Part shown: positions 51,558 through 60,104 of the stretch, one piece after another
How positions within the stretch are numbered: the first letter of the stretch is position 1
Layout of the letters: the number at the start of each line of letters is the position of its first letter
DNA from: Sandaracinaceae bacterium
Lineage (GTDB): Bacteria; Myxococcota_A; Polyangia; Polyangiales; Houyiibacteriaceae
Length of the DNA: 64,000 bases
Reading direction: 5' to 3'
Assembly (NCBI GenBank): GCA_016706685.1
Contig: JADJJE010000002.1
Span: 248,001 to 312,000 of the forward strand
Notes under the pieces: model-generated
Told to the model about the DNA's origin: nothing
The model's database searches: none
What the model saw: only the letters and a program-made list of their open reading frames with translations
Translations under genes and position numbers: made by a program

Positions 51558-51592
51558 GCTCGCCACCCTCGCGGAGACCGCGGGTGGCGAGC
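51558..51592. terminator. Long hairpin downstream of chrA / in the leader of the next gene
   Basis: Outer stem GCTCGCCACCC / GGGTGGCGAGC (11 perfect pairs) plus inner GCGG / CCGC around an AGA loop with a two-base bulge. It lies 78 bases after the chrA stop and 19 bases before the start of the coiled-coil gene, all on the minus strand. It could end the chrA transcript, but if the downstream promoter lies above it, it is a leader structure. Confidence 0.5.
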
Positions 51593-51669
51593 AGCGCAGC
51601 CCTCTGCAAGTGCAGGGCCACCCCTCGAAAGCCTACAGACCCGTACATGCGGGCCCGCACGCTCGCTCA

Positions 51670-53091
51670 CTATGATGGGGCCACTCCATCAAGCAGGAGC
51701 TTCCACACCAACCCGAGGGCAGCGCTCATCCCCAGCGTCTTTGGCAGGCTCAGCTTGAAGCGCAACATCGACAGCATGGCGAGGCCGGTCAGCGCGGCGG
51801 CGGCCACGTCGATGCTGGTGAGGTTGGGCACGAACAAGCGCAGCGGGCCGGTGTGCTGCTCGCTCACCTCGTGGAAGACCACGTGCAGCCCGAACCACAG
51901 GGACAGGTTCAAGATGACACCCACGACGGCGGCTGTGATGGCCGACAGCGCGGCGCTCAGCGAGCGGTTGCCGCGCAGCGCCTCGATGTACGGCGCGCCC
52001 AAGAAGATCCACAAGAAGCAGGGCACGAACGTGACCCACACCGTCACGAGTGAACCCAGCACGCCTGCGAGCATGGGCGGCAGCGCGCCAGGATGCCGGA
52101 ACGCCCCCATGAACCCCACGAACTGCACCACCATGATGAGCGGCCCAGGCGTGGTCTCGGCCAGCCCGAGCCCATCCAGCATCTCGCCGGGCTCGAGCCA
52201 GCCGTAGGTCTCCACGGCGCGCTGCGCGATGTAGGCCAGCACTGCGTAGGCGCCGCCGAAGGTGACCACGGCGGCCTTCGAGAAGAACACGCCCTCTTGT
52301 ACGAAGACCGACTCGCTCCCGAGCGCCAGCGTGAGCGCGAGGATCGGAGCAGCCCACAGCGCGGCGCACACCAGCACCACCCGTGCCGCGCGCCCGCGTG
52401 AGGTCTTGGTGTGCTCGAGCTCGCCGTTGGCGGCCATGGCGTCGATCACGGTCTGGTGCTCACCGTCCACGGCCAGCGTCACGGGGGCGGGGAACGCGGC
52501 GGGACGAACGCGGCTGCCCACCAACCCGAACGTGCCGGCGCCGAGCACCACCAGGGGGAAGGGTACGTCGAAGAAGAAGATGGCCACGAACGCCACGGCC
52601 GCGACCAGCACCATCAGGCGGCTCTTGAGCGCACGCTTGCCGATGCGCAGCACGGCCTCCACCACCACCGCCAGCACGGCGGCCTTCAGCCCGAAGAACA
52701 CGGCCTCGATGGCGGGCAGCTCACGGAAGCCCGCGTACAGCATGCTCAGGCCCAGGATGGCGACGAACCCGGGCAGCACGAACAACAGCCCAGCGGCCAG
52801 GCCGCCGCGCGTCTTGTGCATGAGCCAGCCGATGTACGTGGCCAACTGCTGCGCTTCGGGACCCGGCAGCAACATGCAGTAGTTGAGCGCGTGCAGGAAG
52901 CGCTCCTCGTCCACCCACTTGCGCCGCTCCACCAGCTCCTTGTGCATGGTGGCCACCTGCCCCGCCGGGCCGCCGAAGCTCAGCAGGCCGATCTTGGTCC
53001 ACACACGCAGCGCCTCCCCGAAGGAGACGCGGCGTGGCGTGGTGTCGCTCGGCTCGGGCGTGGGCACGGTGCCTGGTAGCACGCGGCCCAT
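51670..53091 (-). CDS. chrA: Chromate transporter, long-chain ChrA
   Basis: A 473-residue ChrA with two homologous halves, which exports chromate and confers resistance. Half one: KIGLLSFGGPAGQVATMHKE, RKWVDEERF, LLPGPEAQQLATYIG. Half two: VVTFGGAYAVLAYIAQRAVE, WLEPGEMLDGLGLAETTPGP, IMVVQFVGF. Both carry the conserved FGG and PGP motifs. About ten to twelve helices. ATG 53091 used. It lies nine bases below the start of nothing obvious; no chrB regulator is visible nearby. Confidence 0.9.
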   Translation of the reverse strand: MGRVLPGTVPTPEPSDTTPRRVSFGEALRVWTKIGLLSFGGPAGQVATMHKELVERRKWVDEERFLHALNYCMLLPGPEAQQLATYIGWLMHKTRGGLAAGLLFVLPGFVAILGLSMLYAGFRELPAIEAVFFGLKAAVLAVVVEAVLRIGKRALKSRLMVLVAAVAFVAIFFFDVPFPLVVLGAGTFGLVGSRVRPAAFPAPVTLAVDGEHQTVIDAMAANGELEHTKTSRGRAARVVLVCAALWAAPILALTLALGSESVFVQEGVFFSKAAVVTFGGAYAVLAYIAQRAVETYGWLEPGEMLDGLGLAETTPGPLIMVVQFVGFMGAFRHPGALPPMLAGVLGSLVTVWVTFVPCFLWIFLGAPYIEALRGNRSLSAALSAITAAVVGVILNLSLWFGLHVVFHEVSEQHTGPLRLFVPNLTSIDVAAAALTGLAMLSMLRFKLSLPKTLGMSAALGLVWKLLLDGVAPS

Positions 53092-53100
53092 CCCACGCTA

Positions 53101-53559
53101 TTACGGGCAGAAGTGCGACGGGTCGGAGAACGAGGCATCGAGCGCCGCGTCCTGCTCGCCGGGCTGGAGCGCCAGGTCCCAGTCGTCGTGGTCGGGCGCC
53201 GCGTCCCCATAGGACCATGACCCGTCGATGGTGGTGGTGCCGTCGGGCTGAACGCTGAATATGAAGCGCACGTAGCCCGCGTCGGAGTCATCGGTGCGGG
53301 ACGGGTCCTCGCACCAGCGGCCGGTGAACACGTCGCCCGAGAGTGTGCCGCGCACGGCGCCACCTTCGTGCGCGTAGGAGCCCCACACCTCGTCGCCGAC
53401 TTGGCGCAGGACCATGGTGCCCCAGTCGCCGCGGTAGAGGCCCATGTAGGTGGCACCAGCGGCTTCGCTCGTGGTGGTGCCGCCGGTGGTGGTGGCGCCG
53501 CCCCCGCAGCCGAAGAGGAGGAGGGAGAGCACGGACAGAGTGAGGATGCGATGCGTCAT
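53101..53559 (-). CDS. Small hypothetical lipoprotein
   Basis: A 152-residue predicted lipoprotein: signal peptide HRILTLSVLSLLLF-Gly-Cys and a Thr/Gly-rich linker (GGATTTGGTTT), then a beta-rich domain (YMGLYRGDWGTMVLRQVGDEVWG, GGAVRGTLSGDVFTGRWCED, GTTTIDGSWSYG). This looks like a small beta barrel or lipocalin-like fold often found in uncharacterised myxobacterial proteins. It ends with a free Cys (HFCP). It precedes chrA by nine bases and may be read with it. No function known. Confidence 0.65.
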   Translation of the reverse strand: MTHRILTLSVLSLLLFGCGGGATTTGGTTTSEAAGATYMGLYRGDWGTMVLRQVGDEVWGSYAHEGGAVRGTLSGDVFTGRWCEDPSRTDDSDAGYVRFIFSVQPDGTTTIDGSWSYGDAAPDHDDWDLALQPGEQDAALDASFSDPSHFCP

Positions 53560-53608
53560 GCGGCGAGCGTAGTGGCACCTGGGACCGTGGGTACAGCAAG
53601 AAGCGCCG

Positions 53609-55876
53609 TCATCCTGGCAGTGCCTCGAGCTGCACCGGCACGTGCTTGTGGAAGGGCGTCCGCGTGAACGGCTCGCAGTGCTCCGCCGACGTGAGCTGGT
53701 TGAGCGCCGGGCCCAGGGGCTCGCTGTCGCCGTAGCGGGTGCCGTGCCCGTGCGGCAGCGTGACCATGCCGCGCCGCACGCTCTCGTCGCGCTTCACGCT
53801 CACCTCGATGACGCCGCGCGCGGAGCGCACGCGCGCGCGCTTCCCGTCGGACAGGCCGAGCGCGTCGGCGTCGGCCGGGTGGATGCGCAGGGCCCCGTCC
53901 TTGTCTTGCTTGCGCCAGGCCGGGTCGCGGAAGATCGCGTTGGCGTTGTACATGCGGCGCTCTCCGGCCAGCAGCACGAAGGGGAACTCCGCGTTGGCCG
54001 TGTTGGGAGGCACCTCACGCGCGAGCTCGCCGAGGGCGCTCAGCATCTCGGGCACCTCCAGGTGGGCGCGCTGGTCCTCATGGGCTAGCAGCGACCACAC
54101 CTCGCTGTACTCATGGCGGCTGAGCACCACGCCCGAGCGCTGCTTCAGGATGGCGCGAAAGAGGCTCACCCCCAGCGTGGCGCGGTTGCCCGTGTAGCCG
54201 GCACGCTTCACCGCCCGCGCGTGCTTGCCGGCGTACATCATGGCCAGCGGCAGCAGGAACGCCGTGGACGCCGCGCCTTCGGGCAAGGCCTTGCCCAGCG
54301 TCCGGTAGAGCACCGAAGCCGCGTATGGCTGCCACTTCGGGCGCGTCACCAGCGTGGCGCCCAGCGCCCCCAAGAACGCGAGGTGCTGCGCCTGCTCGGG
54401 CTCGCTGCGCGCGATGCGCTCGAGCAGCGGGAAGCGCTTCGGCAGCTCGCCCATGGCTTCGAGCAGGCGCGTGTAGATCTCAGCCTCCGGCAGCGACTCG
54501 CCCAGCGGTTCGAAGAGCGGCTTCCTCAGCTGGAAGGCGTTCACGGGGAACTCGAGGTTGAAGCCCGTGCACTCCCACTTCTCGAACTGCGAGGCGGCGG
54601 GCAGCACGTAGTCCGCCAGGCGCGCCGTCTCGGTGAAGGCCACGTCCACCACCACCAACAGCTCCAGCTTGCCGAGCGCTCGCGCGTAGGCCTGGCTGTC
54701 GGCTGCGGTCACGGCGGGGTTGGCGCTGTCCACGAAGAGCGCGCGCACGCGGTCGTCGCCCGGGTGTTCGATCTCGGCCGGCAGGATGTTGGGCGGGTAG
54801 ATGCCCGAGATGGCGTGCATGCCCTGGTTCGCGGTGCGCCAGTACTTGGGGCTGCGCTCGTCGGTGTGGCCGATCACGGGCAGCAAGAAGGTGTGCAGGT
54901 TGTTGCCGCCGCGCTTGCCAAAGTTGCCCGTCACCAGGAACAGCAGCTTCTCGAGGTAGCCGTTGAGCGTGGTGCGCGGGCTCTGCTGAATGCCCAGGTC
55001 CACGCGCACGCAGGCGCTCTCGGCCTGCGCGAAGCCCCGCGCCACGCGCTGCACGTCGGCCAGCGGCACATCGGCGCGGGCCACGTAGTCCTCGACGGGC
55101 ACGGCGCGCAGCACGCGCTCGAGCGCAGCAAAGCCGGTGGTGTGCTGCGTCAGGAACGCCCGGTCGTGCAGCCCCTCCTGCACGATGATGCCCAGCATGG
55201 CCGCCATCAGGAACGCGTCGGTGCCGGGCCGCAGCTGCAGGTGCACGTCGGCGTCCTTCGCGGTCTCCGTGCGCCGCGGGTCGATGACCACCAGCGTGCG
55301 CTTCGGGTCCTGCTTGATGTCGCGCAGCGTGTCGCGCGCGTTGGGGATGCCGTGCGCCTGCCACGGGTTCGCGCCAATCACCAGCACGAAGTCGGCGTGC
55401 TCGACGTCCTCGGTGGTGTGGCAGGTCTGCTTGCCGAAGAGGCGCCCGTTGGCCCAGAAGTCGCCGGTCTTCTCCTGAGCCAGCGAGTTGTAGAGGTAGC
55501 GGCTCTTCATGGCTTTCTGCAGCTGCCGCCCGTAGGCGCCGCCCAGGTGGTTGCCCTGCCCGCCGCCGCCGTAGAACGCGAACGCGCGCCCGCCATGGCT
55601 CGCGCGGATCTTCAGCAGGCGTGCCGCGATGTCGCCGAGCGCCTGCTCCCAGGTGGTGCGCTCATAGCTGCCGTCGGGCATGCGCCGCAGCGGGTGCGTG
55701 AGCCGGTCGGCGTTGTCCTGATAGAAGCCCAGCCGCGCGCCCTTCTGGCACATGTAGCCCTTCGACACGGGGTGCTGCTCGTCGCCGCGGATGCGCACGA
55801 ACTGACGTTCGGCGGTCTCCACCTCGAGGCCACAGTTGCGCGAACACAGGATGCAGGCGGTCTTCTCGGTGCTCAT
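53609..55876 (-). CDS. Molybdopterin oxidoreductase with N-terminal [4Fe-4S] site (DMSO-reductase family)
   Basis: A 755-residue molybdenum/tungsten bis-MGD enzyme. The N-terminal iron-sulfur site is Cys8, Cys11, Cys15 and Cys43 (ACILCSRNCG, GYMCQKG). Further signatures are KTGDFWANGRLFGKQTCH, VLVIGANPWQAHG, TLVVIDPRRTETA and a C-terminal cap domain with ALRIHPADADALGL. No Tat signal, so it is cytoplasmic. It resembles the FdhF/BisC-like group that oxidises or reduces small molecules; the substrate is unknown and no electron-transfer subunit is next to it. The ATG at 55876 overlaps the TetR stop as ATGA, so the regulator and enzyme form one coupled unit. Confidence 0.85.
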   Translation of the reverse strand: MSTEKTACILCSRNCGLEVETAERQFVRIRGDEQHPVSKGYMCQKGARLGFYQDNADRLTHPLRRMPDGSYERTTWEQALGDIAARLLKIRASHGGRAFAFYGGGGQGNHLGGAYGRQLQKAMKSRYLYNSLAQEKTGDFWANGRLFGKQTCHTTEDVEHADFVLVIGANPWQAHGIPNARDTLRDIKQDPKRTLVVIDPRRTETAKDADVHLQLRPGTDAFLMAAMLGIIVQEGLHDRAFLTQHTTGFAALERVLRAVPVEDYVARADVPLADVQRVARGFAQAESACVRVDLGIQQSPRTTLNGYLEKLLFLVTGNFGKRGGNNLHTFLLPVIGHTDERSPKYWRTANQGMHAISGIYPPNILPAEIEHPGDDRVRALFVDSANPAVTAADSQAYARALGKLELLVVVDVAFTETARLADYVLPAASQFEKWECTGFNLEFPVNAFQLRKPLFEPLGESLPEAEIYTRLLEAMGELPKRFPLLERIARSEPEQAQHLAFLGALGATLVTRPKWQPYAASVLYRTLGKALPEGAASTAFLLPLAMMYAGKHARAVKRAGYTGNRATLGVSLFRAILKQRSGVVLSRHEYSEVWSLLAHEDQRAHLEVPEMLSALGELAREVPPNTANAEFPFVLLAGERRMYNANAIFRDPAWRKQDKDGALRIHPADADALGLSDGKRARVRSARGVIEVSVKRDESVRRGMVTLPHGHGTRYGDSEPLGPALNQLTSAEHCEPFTRTPFHKHVPVQLEALPG

Positions 55877-56496
55877 GCTCGGTGCTTCTCCGCGTGCTCG
55901 CGCGCGCTCTCGTCCACGTCCACTTCGGCCGCGGCCAGACGCCGGCATGCCCGCAAGATCTCGTTCGACAGCTGCGGGTCCGCGACGGCGCGCGAGAGCA
56001 ACAGCCCTCCCACCGACAGCGACGTCACCGCCAGGGCAAGCTGCTTCGGGCTCAGCCCTCCCCGCGAGGGTGCGCCGCGCTCTTCCAGCAGGCTGGTCAT
56101 CATGCGCAGGTAGCCCGTGAGCTCCTCGCGCGGGGCGTCACCCAGGCGGCCGGCCTCCACGCTCAGCGACGGCAGCGGACAGCCCTCGGCCACGGCGTCC
56201 CGGTGAGTCGTGCTCAGGTAGCGGCGCGTCAGCTCACGCACCAGCTCAGCCCCGCTGGCGTCCTCCAGCCCCGCGAACAGCGAGCCCTCGGTGCGCGTCT
56301 GCGCGCTGGCCAGCACCTCGGCGAGCAGCTGCTCCTTCGAGTCGAAGTGCGCGTAGAAGCCGCCGACCGTGCGCTCGGCCCGGGCCATGACGTCCGCCAC
56401 GCTCGTGTTGGCGTAGCCCCGCTCGCGGAAGAGCGCACCGGCGGCGCTCAGGATCTGCTGCCGCGTGGCTTCCTTCTGGCCTTCTTTCCAGCGCAT
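55873..56496 (-). CDS. TetR family transcriptional regulator
   Basis: A 207-residue TetR-type repressor: N-terminal DNA-binding domain (ATRQQILSAAGALFRERGYANTSVADVMARAERTVGGFYAHF, about 10-55) with the conserved GGFYAHFDSKEQLL turn, and a C-terminal ligand domain. ATG 56496 chosen; an upstream frame adds 24 residues without homology-like content. It is the first gene of the unit and its stop overlaps the molybdoenzyme start. An AT-rich segment just upstream (56501-56520) is the likely promoter/operator, implying autorepression. The inducer is unknown. Confidence 0.85.
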   Translation of the reverse strand: MRWKEGQKEATRQQILSAAGALFRERGYANTSVADVMARAERTVGGFYAHFDSKEQLLAEVLASAQTRTEGSLFAGLEDASGAELVRELTRRYLSTTHRDAVAEGCPLPSLSVEAGRLGDAPREELTGYLRMMTSLLEERGAPSRGGLSPKQLALAVTSLSVGGLLLSRAVADPQLSNEILRACRRLAAAEVDVDESAREHAEKHRA

Positions 56497-56500
56497 TCCA

Positions 56501-56520
56501 TAGTATGATGCATATAATAC
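56501..56520. promoter_or_regulatory. AT-rich promoter/operator region upstream of the TetR gene
   Basis: The most AT-rich 20 bases in this part of the window, with a perfect TATAAT at 56513-56518 on the plus strand and GTAT/ATAC arms (56503-56506 and 56517-56520) around a ten-base centre. Minus-strand TATTAT at 56514-56519 could be the TetR -10 box. No clear -35 on either strand. Likely a divergent promoter overlapping a repressor site. Confidence 0.4.
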
Positions 56521-56633
56521 AAAGTGACGCAAGCTGCCGGTCGCGTTTCGACCCGAGACCGAGCGCACGCGGGATGCCCGAACGGCGGTCAGCCCATTTT
56601 GCGGTCGAGTCCGCGGCCGCCTATGCTGTGGCC

Positions 56634-57572
56634 ATGAAGGTACGGGGAGTGAGCACTCGGGCGTCAGCGCACAGCGCAGATGTCACCACCTTGGTCGTTG
56701 CGTTCGCGGTGCTTGGAGCGGTCGGTGCTCCGGGGTGCTCCACGAACTCTGTTGATCCGGGTGACGCGGGAGCGCCTGCCCAAGACATCGGACCCTACGT
56801 CGTGGACATCCGCCCTGTGCCGTATCCGACATACTGTGGAGACGATGGCCCCTGTCCGGCAGGAACGGAGTGCCGCGAAGAGGGCTTCTGTTCCTACTCT
56901 TGGTACGACGTGTGTGCCTTCGATGATGCGGGGCGAGCGGTGCAAGTGACGCTCAACGGGGACCCGTGCGCGATCACGGATGTGAGCCCGAGCGGCAGAG
57001 CCTGGGGCATCGGAATGCCCGCTGCGTTCTGTACAGCACTCGCCGACCCACAGTCCTACGAGGCGCTGCACTACGGTGAGGTCTTCCCAACGGGCTGTCG
57101 CTGGAGCGATGGCTCGGTCTTGGCCACGCCATCCGAAGACGCTTGCCATGGAATTCCGTTCTCGCCCGGCCCTCTCGTGGATGCGCCGTGGTCCTTCTGC
57201 GGAGGACCATGTGGCAACGTCGACTGTGGAGAGACGGGCGACGCGAACGCACTGCTCGATGTCTTGGGCTCGGGCGCAGGCGACTACGCACACGTGTGTG
57301 CCGGTGCCAACGACGAGCGCGCCTTCGGTGCGTGTACCGTGACCTCACGCCAGTGCTCGCGCGAACACCTCTCTGATGTCGCGGGGTGCGTCCACTGGCT
57401 GACCGAGTCTTGGGGCGGGGAGCAGTTCTGCGCGTGCATGTTCACCGATCAAGACGGCAGCGAGCCCGAGGCGCAGGGTTGGGTGGTGCCGCGCAGTGTT
57501 TGTCGGCGCTACCGCGAGCTCTACCCAGACAGCGTGAACTGCCGCGACGACGAGTTCGCGCTGATGCCGTGA
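56634..57572 (+). CDS. Cys-rich secreted lipoprotein, function unknown
   Basis: A 312-residue exported protein, divergent from the TetR gene. A hydrophobic segment (TTLVVAFAVLGAVGAPG-Cys) looks like a lipoprotein signal with a poor lipobox (APGC). The mature part has about twenty Cys, with clusters such as YCGDDGPCPAGTECREEGFC, FCGGPCGNVDCGETGD and CGCxC-like CACMFTD, so it is probably a disulfide-rich surface domain. ATG 56634 was preferred over an upstream frame with no signal. No family recognised. It converges with the next minus-strand gene across 51 bases. Confidence 0.65.
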   Translation: MKVRGVSTRASAHSADVTTLVVAFAVLGAVGAPGCSTNSVDPGDAGAPAQDIGPYVVDIRPVPYPTYCGDDGPCPAGTECREEGFCSYSWYDVCAFDDAGRAVQVTLNGDPCAITDVSPSGRAWGIGMPAAFCTALADPQSYEALHYGEVFPTGCRWSDGSVLATPSEDACHGIPFSPGPLVDAPWSFCGGPCGNVDCGETGDANALLDVLGSGAGDYAHVCAGANDERAFGACTVTSRQCSREHLSDVAGCVHWLTESWGGEQFCACMFTDQDGSEPEAQGWVVPRSVCRRYRELYPDSVNCRDDEFALMP

Positions 57573-57623
57573 GGCGGTCCACTGCGTGCACGACCATGGA
57601 CCACGGCGCGCCCATCGGTCGCG

Positions 57624-58583
57624 TCAGTGCACCGCTCGCGCCCGCTCGCCGCTCGCGTCGGGTGGGATCGCGATCAGCTGCGCCGCTGCCAGCGCGCTCA
57701 CGCGCCGCGCCGCGGGAGGCTCGGTGCCCCAGCCGCGGATCTGCGTGACGTCGGCCTCGAGCAGGTCCTCGCCCATGGGCCCGCCGCGGTAGAACGCGCG
57801 GATGCGCCCGCCCTCGGCCACCAGGTGCACGTCCGCCACGATGCCCGCCGCGCTGGCCCAGTCCGGGTGCTGCTGCGGCCGCCCGGTCGTGTCGAGGCTC
57901 ACCATGCTCAGGCGCATGCCGTCGCCAGGATAGATGAGCGCCAAGTGATAGCCCGCGCCGTTCCACACCGCGGCGGCCACGCCCCAGGGCACGGGGATCT
58001 CGACGGCCGGCCCGCGCGGGGTTCCGTCGGGAGCCACCTGCGCGAGGTACGTGCGCGCCAGCGTGGGGTCCTGCGCGTCCAGCTCCTGGAAGAACACGGC
58101 GAAGCCATCGGGCGTGGCGGTCGCGGCCACCCCGAACGGTGAAGCCGGTGGCGGGTTCTGGCGCGTCACGGCGCGCGGCTCGCCCACGGTGGCTGCTCCG
58201 CCCACGCCGCCGCGCCACGCCACGTGCCGCACCTCGAAGCGCGAAGCGGCGCCGCCGTGGTCCACCGCCAGCGCGATCAGGTAGCCGCCGTGTCCCGGCA
58301 CCACCGTGGCGCTCACGGGCGACCCCTGGTGCAGCGGCACCACCACGTCGTCGGGCAGCTCGAAGCGTGCGCCCGTGCGTTCTGCGGTGGACGCGAGGGC
58401 CGTGCGTAGGCGCGCCACGCGGCCGTCGGGCAGCAAGACCGCGCGCCGCACCACGTACTCGGGCTCCGGGTCTGGACGGCGTCGTCCCTGCGCTAGGGCG
58501 GCCGGAGCCATGCCGGCCAGGCTAGCAGCCATCAGGATGGCCATGGAAAGCAGGCTGGTTGTTCGCGGGCGGAGTGTCGACAC
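57624..58583 (-). CDS. Exported protein with propeller-like repeats
   Basis: A 319-residue secreted protein. GTG start at 58583 is supported by GAGG six bases upstream and gives a good signal peptide (STLRPRTTSLLSMAILMAASLAGMAPAALAQ). An ATG at 58544 starts a shorter signal. The mature part has strand repeats with Gly/Trp or Gly/Tyr turns (VVPGHGGYLIALAVDHGG, TATPDGFAVFFQELDA, AAVWNGAGYHLALIYPGDG, LVAEGGRIRAFYRGG), which suggest a beta-propeller of unknown binding role. No enzyme motif seen. Confidence 0.65.
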   Translation of the reverse strand: MSTLRPRTTSLLSMAILMAASLAGMAPAALAQGRRRPDPEPEYVVRRAVLLPDGRVARLRTALASTAERTGARFELPDDVVVPLHQGSPVSATVVPGHGGYLIALAVDHGGAASRFEVRHVAWRGGVGGAATVGEPRAVTRQNPPPASPFGVAATATPDGFAVFFQELDAQDPTLARTYLAQVAPDGTPRGPAVEIPVPWGVAAAVWNGAGYHLALIYPGDGMRLSMVSLDTTGRPQQHPDWASAAGIVADVHLVAEGGRIRAFYRGGPMGEDLLEADVTQIRGWGTEPPAARRVSALAAAQLIAIPPDASGERARAVH

Positions 58584-58699
58584 GGGGTACCTCAGAAGGA
58601 GGTAGCCACGAGGCCGCGTTTCGTGACCAACCGACGACACATTTGTTCTTCCGTCGGCGACCTCGGGCGCCGAGCCCGCGCCGCGATACACTGCCACCC

Positions 58700-59404
58700 A
58701 TGTCCCAGCCCGATGACCCGAGCCGCAAGGAAGCCCGCATCGTCGAGGCGCGCATGCGCCTGCGTGAGCGCTTCGAGGCCCGCCAGGCCGCTACGCCGGC
58801 GCGCGCCGACACGGCCCCGGAGGGCACGGGCCCGGCCAACCGCCACGGCATGCCGCGCCTCCCGCCCGGCCAGTACGAGGTGACGGGCTGGCCCGTGCTG
58901 GACCTCGGGACCAAGCCAGTGGTGTCGAAGGACGTGTTCCGCCTGCAGCTCTTCGGCGCGTGCGAGCACCCGCAGGTGCTGGACTGGGCCGCGCTGATGG
59001 CGCTGCCCGTCGTGGACGACACCAGCGACTTTCACTGCGTCACCACCTGGTCGCGCTACGACATGCGCTGGCGCGGCGTGCGCTTCGCCGAGCTGGCCGC
59101 GCTGGCAGGCGTGCACGACAACGCTGAGCACGTGCTGTGTCATGCCTACGACGGCTACACCACCAACCTGCCGCTGGTGGAGGCTCTCAAAGACGACGTG
59201 CTGATCGCCTTCGAGGTGGACGGGCAGCCGCTGCAGCGCGAGCACGGCGGGCCGGCGCGCATGATCACGCCGCAGCTCTATGCGTGGAAGGGCGCCAAGT
59301 GGATCTCCAAGATCGAGTTCCGCGTGGACGACCGCCCTGGCTTCTGGGAGGAGCGGGGCTACTCCAACAGCGCGCACCCCTGGCGCGAGGACCGCTACAG
59401 CTGA
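58700..59404 (+). CDS. Sulfite-oxidase-like molybdopterin-binding oxidoreductase
   Basis: A 234-residue protein with the molybdopterin-binding (sulfite oxidase/YedY-MsrP-like) fold. The molybdenum-ligand Cys is Cys113 in DFHCVTTWSRYDMRWRGV, with later elements HAYDGYTTNLPL and GPARMITPQLYAWKGAKWI. No Tat or Sec signal and a charged N-terminal helix (EARMRLRERFEAR) point to a cytoplasmic enzyme, unlike the periplasmic MsrP. ATG 58700 used. The stop overlaps a small Cys-containing gene by one base (TGATG). Substrate unknown. Confidence 0.8.
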   Translation: MSQPDDPSRKEARIVEARMRLRERFEARQAATPARADTAPEGTGPANRHGMPRLPPGQYEVTGWPVLDLGTKPVVSKDVFRLQLFGACEHPQVLDWAALMALPVVDDTSDFHCVTTWSRYDMRWRGVRFAELAALAGVHDNAEHVLCHAYDGYTTNLPLVEALKDDVLIAFEVDGQPLQREHGGPARMITPQLYAWKGAKWISKIEFRVDDRPGFWEERGYSNSAHPWREDRYS

Positions 59405-59598
59405 TGGCCGCCCAGCGAGCGGTGGAGCTGCTTCTGGCCGCACCGGCTTGCGCGGGGCGAGTTCGCGCCACGCTGCGGCTCGGCTGCGGGTGCATCGTCA
59501 CCCGCGAGATGGCCGCGGACCGCATCCAGCAGACGATGGACGGGGCCACGCTGGTCGTGGGCAAGTTTCCCTGCCCCGACCACGCGCAGCCGTCCTAG
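59404..59598 (+). CDS. Small Cys-motif protein coupled to the molybdopterin-binding protein
   Basis: A 64-residue protein: a short hydrophobic helix (ELLLAAPACAG), then LRLGCGCIVTREM and PCPDH near the end. The CxC and CPDH Cys/His could make a small metal site. The ATG sits in the stop codon of the sulfite-oxidase-like gene, so it is translationally coupled and may be an electron-transfer or maturation partner. No family recognised. Confidence 0.55.
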   Translation: MAAQRAVELLLAAPACAGRVRATLRLGCGCIVTREMAADRIQQTMDGATLVVGKFPCPDHAQPS

Positions 59599-59602
59599 TA
59601 CC

Positions 59603-59977
59603 TCACTCGTCGTCGTCTTCCTCCTCTTCGTCCTCGTCGTCTTCATCCTCGTCTTCGTCTTCGTCCTCTTCGGTCTCCCACGAGAGCACCAGCGTGTGGC
59701 CCCAGGTGATCCCGTCCCAGTCGAACTCCTCGGTGATCAGGTCCACGTACTGCTGCTCGCCGTAGAGCTGCGGGTCACCGTTCTCGTCCTCGAAGGCGAT
59801 GACCACCGGAAGGTTTCGCGACTGCACGAAGTCGTGCGCCTCGATGGAGGTCTGCCACTCGTCGAGGGTGTACTCCTCCGAGAACGTCTCGATGTCCTCG
59901 TTGTCGATCCAGACGAGGATGAAGTTCCATCCGTTCTCTTCCTGAAAAACTGCAACCTCGTGCTCGGTCGTCGTCAC
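59603..59977 (-). CDS. Hypothetical protein with polyacidic C-terminal tail
   Basis: A 124-residue cytoplasmic protein. The first 100 residues form a compact alpha/beta domain (VAVFQEENGWNFILVWIDNE, EEYTLDEWQTSIEAHDFVQS, WGHTLVLSWET). The last 25 are almost only Asp and Glu, from GAGGAC-type codon repeats, giving a strongly negative tail like those of nucleic-acid-mimic or chaperone-like proteins. GTG 59977 has GAGG six bases upstream. It converges with the previous gene by four bases. No known family. Confidence 0.6.
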   Translation of the reverse strand: MTTTEHEVAVFQEENGWNFILVWIDNEDIETFSEEYTLDEWQTSIEAHDFVQSRNLPVVIAFEDENGDPQLYGEQQYVDLITEEFDWDGITWGHTLVLSWETEEDEDEDEDEDDEDEEEEDDDE

Positions 59978-60104
59978 ATGGGCCTCATTGGCAAAGGGGG
60001 ACGCCGAGAGTAGCGGTCTCTGCGCACCGCTCAGCGAAGAATCGCGTGCCTACGAGGTGTTCTTTCTGTGACGGAATCAGCTCACTCGGGGCGACCCTCT
60101 GCAT

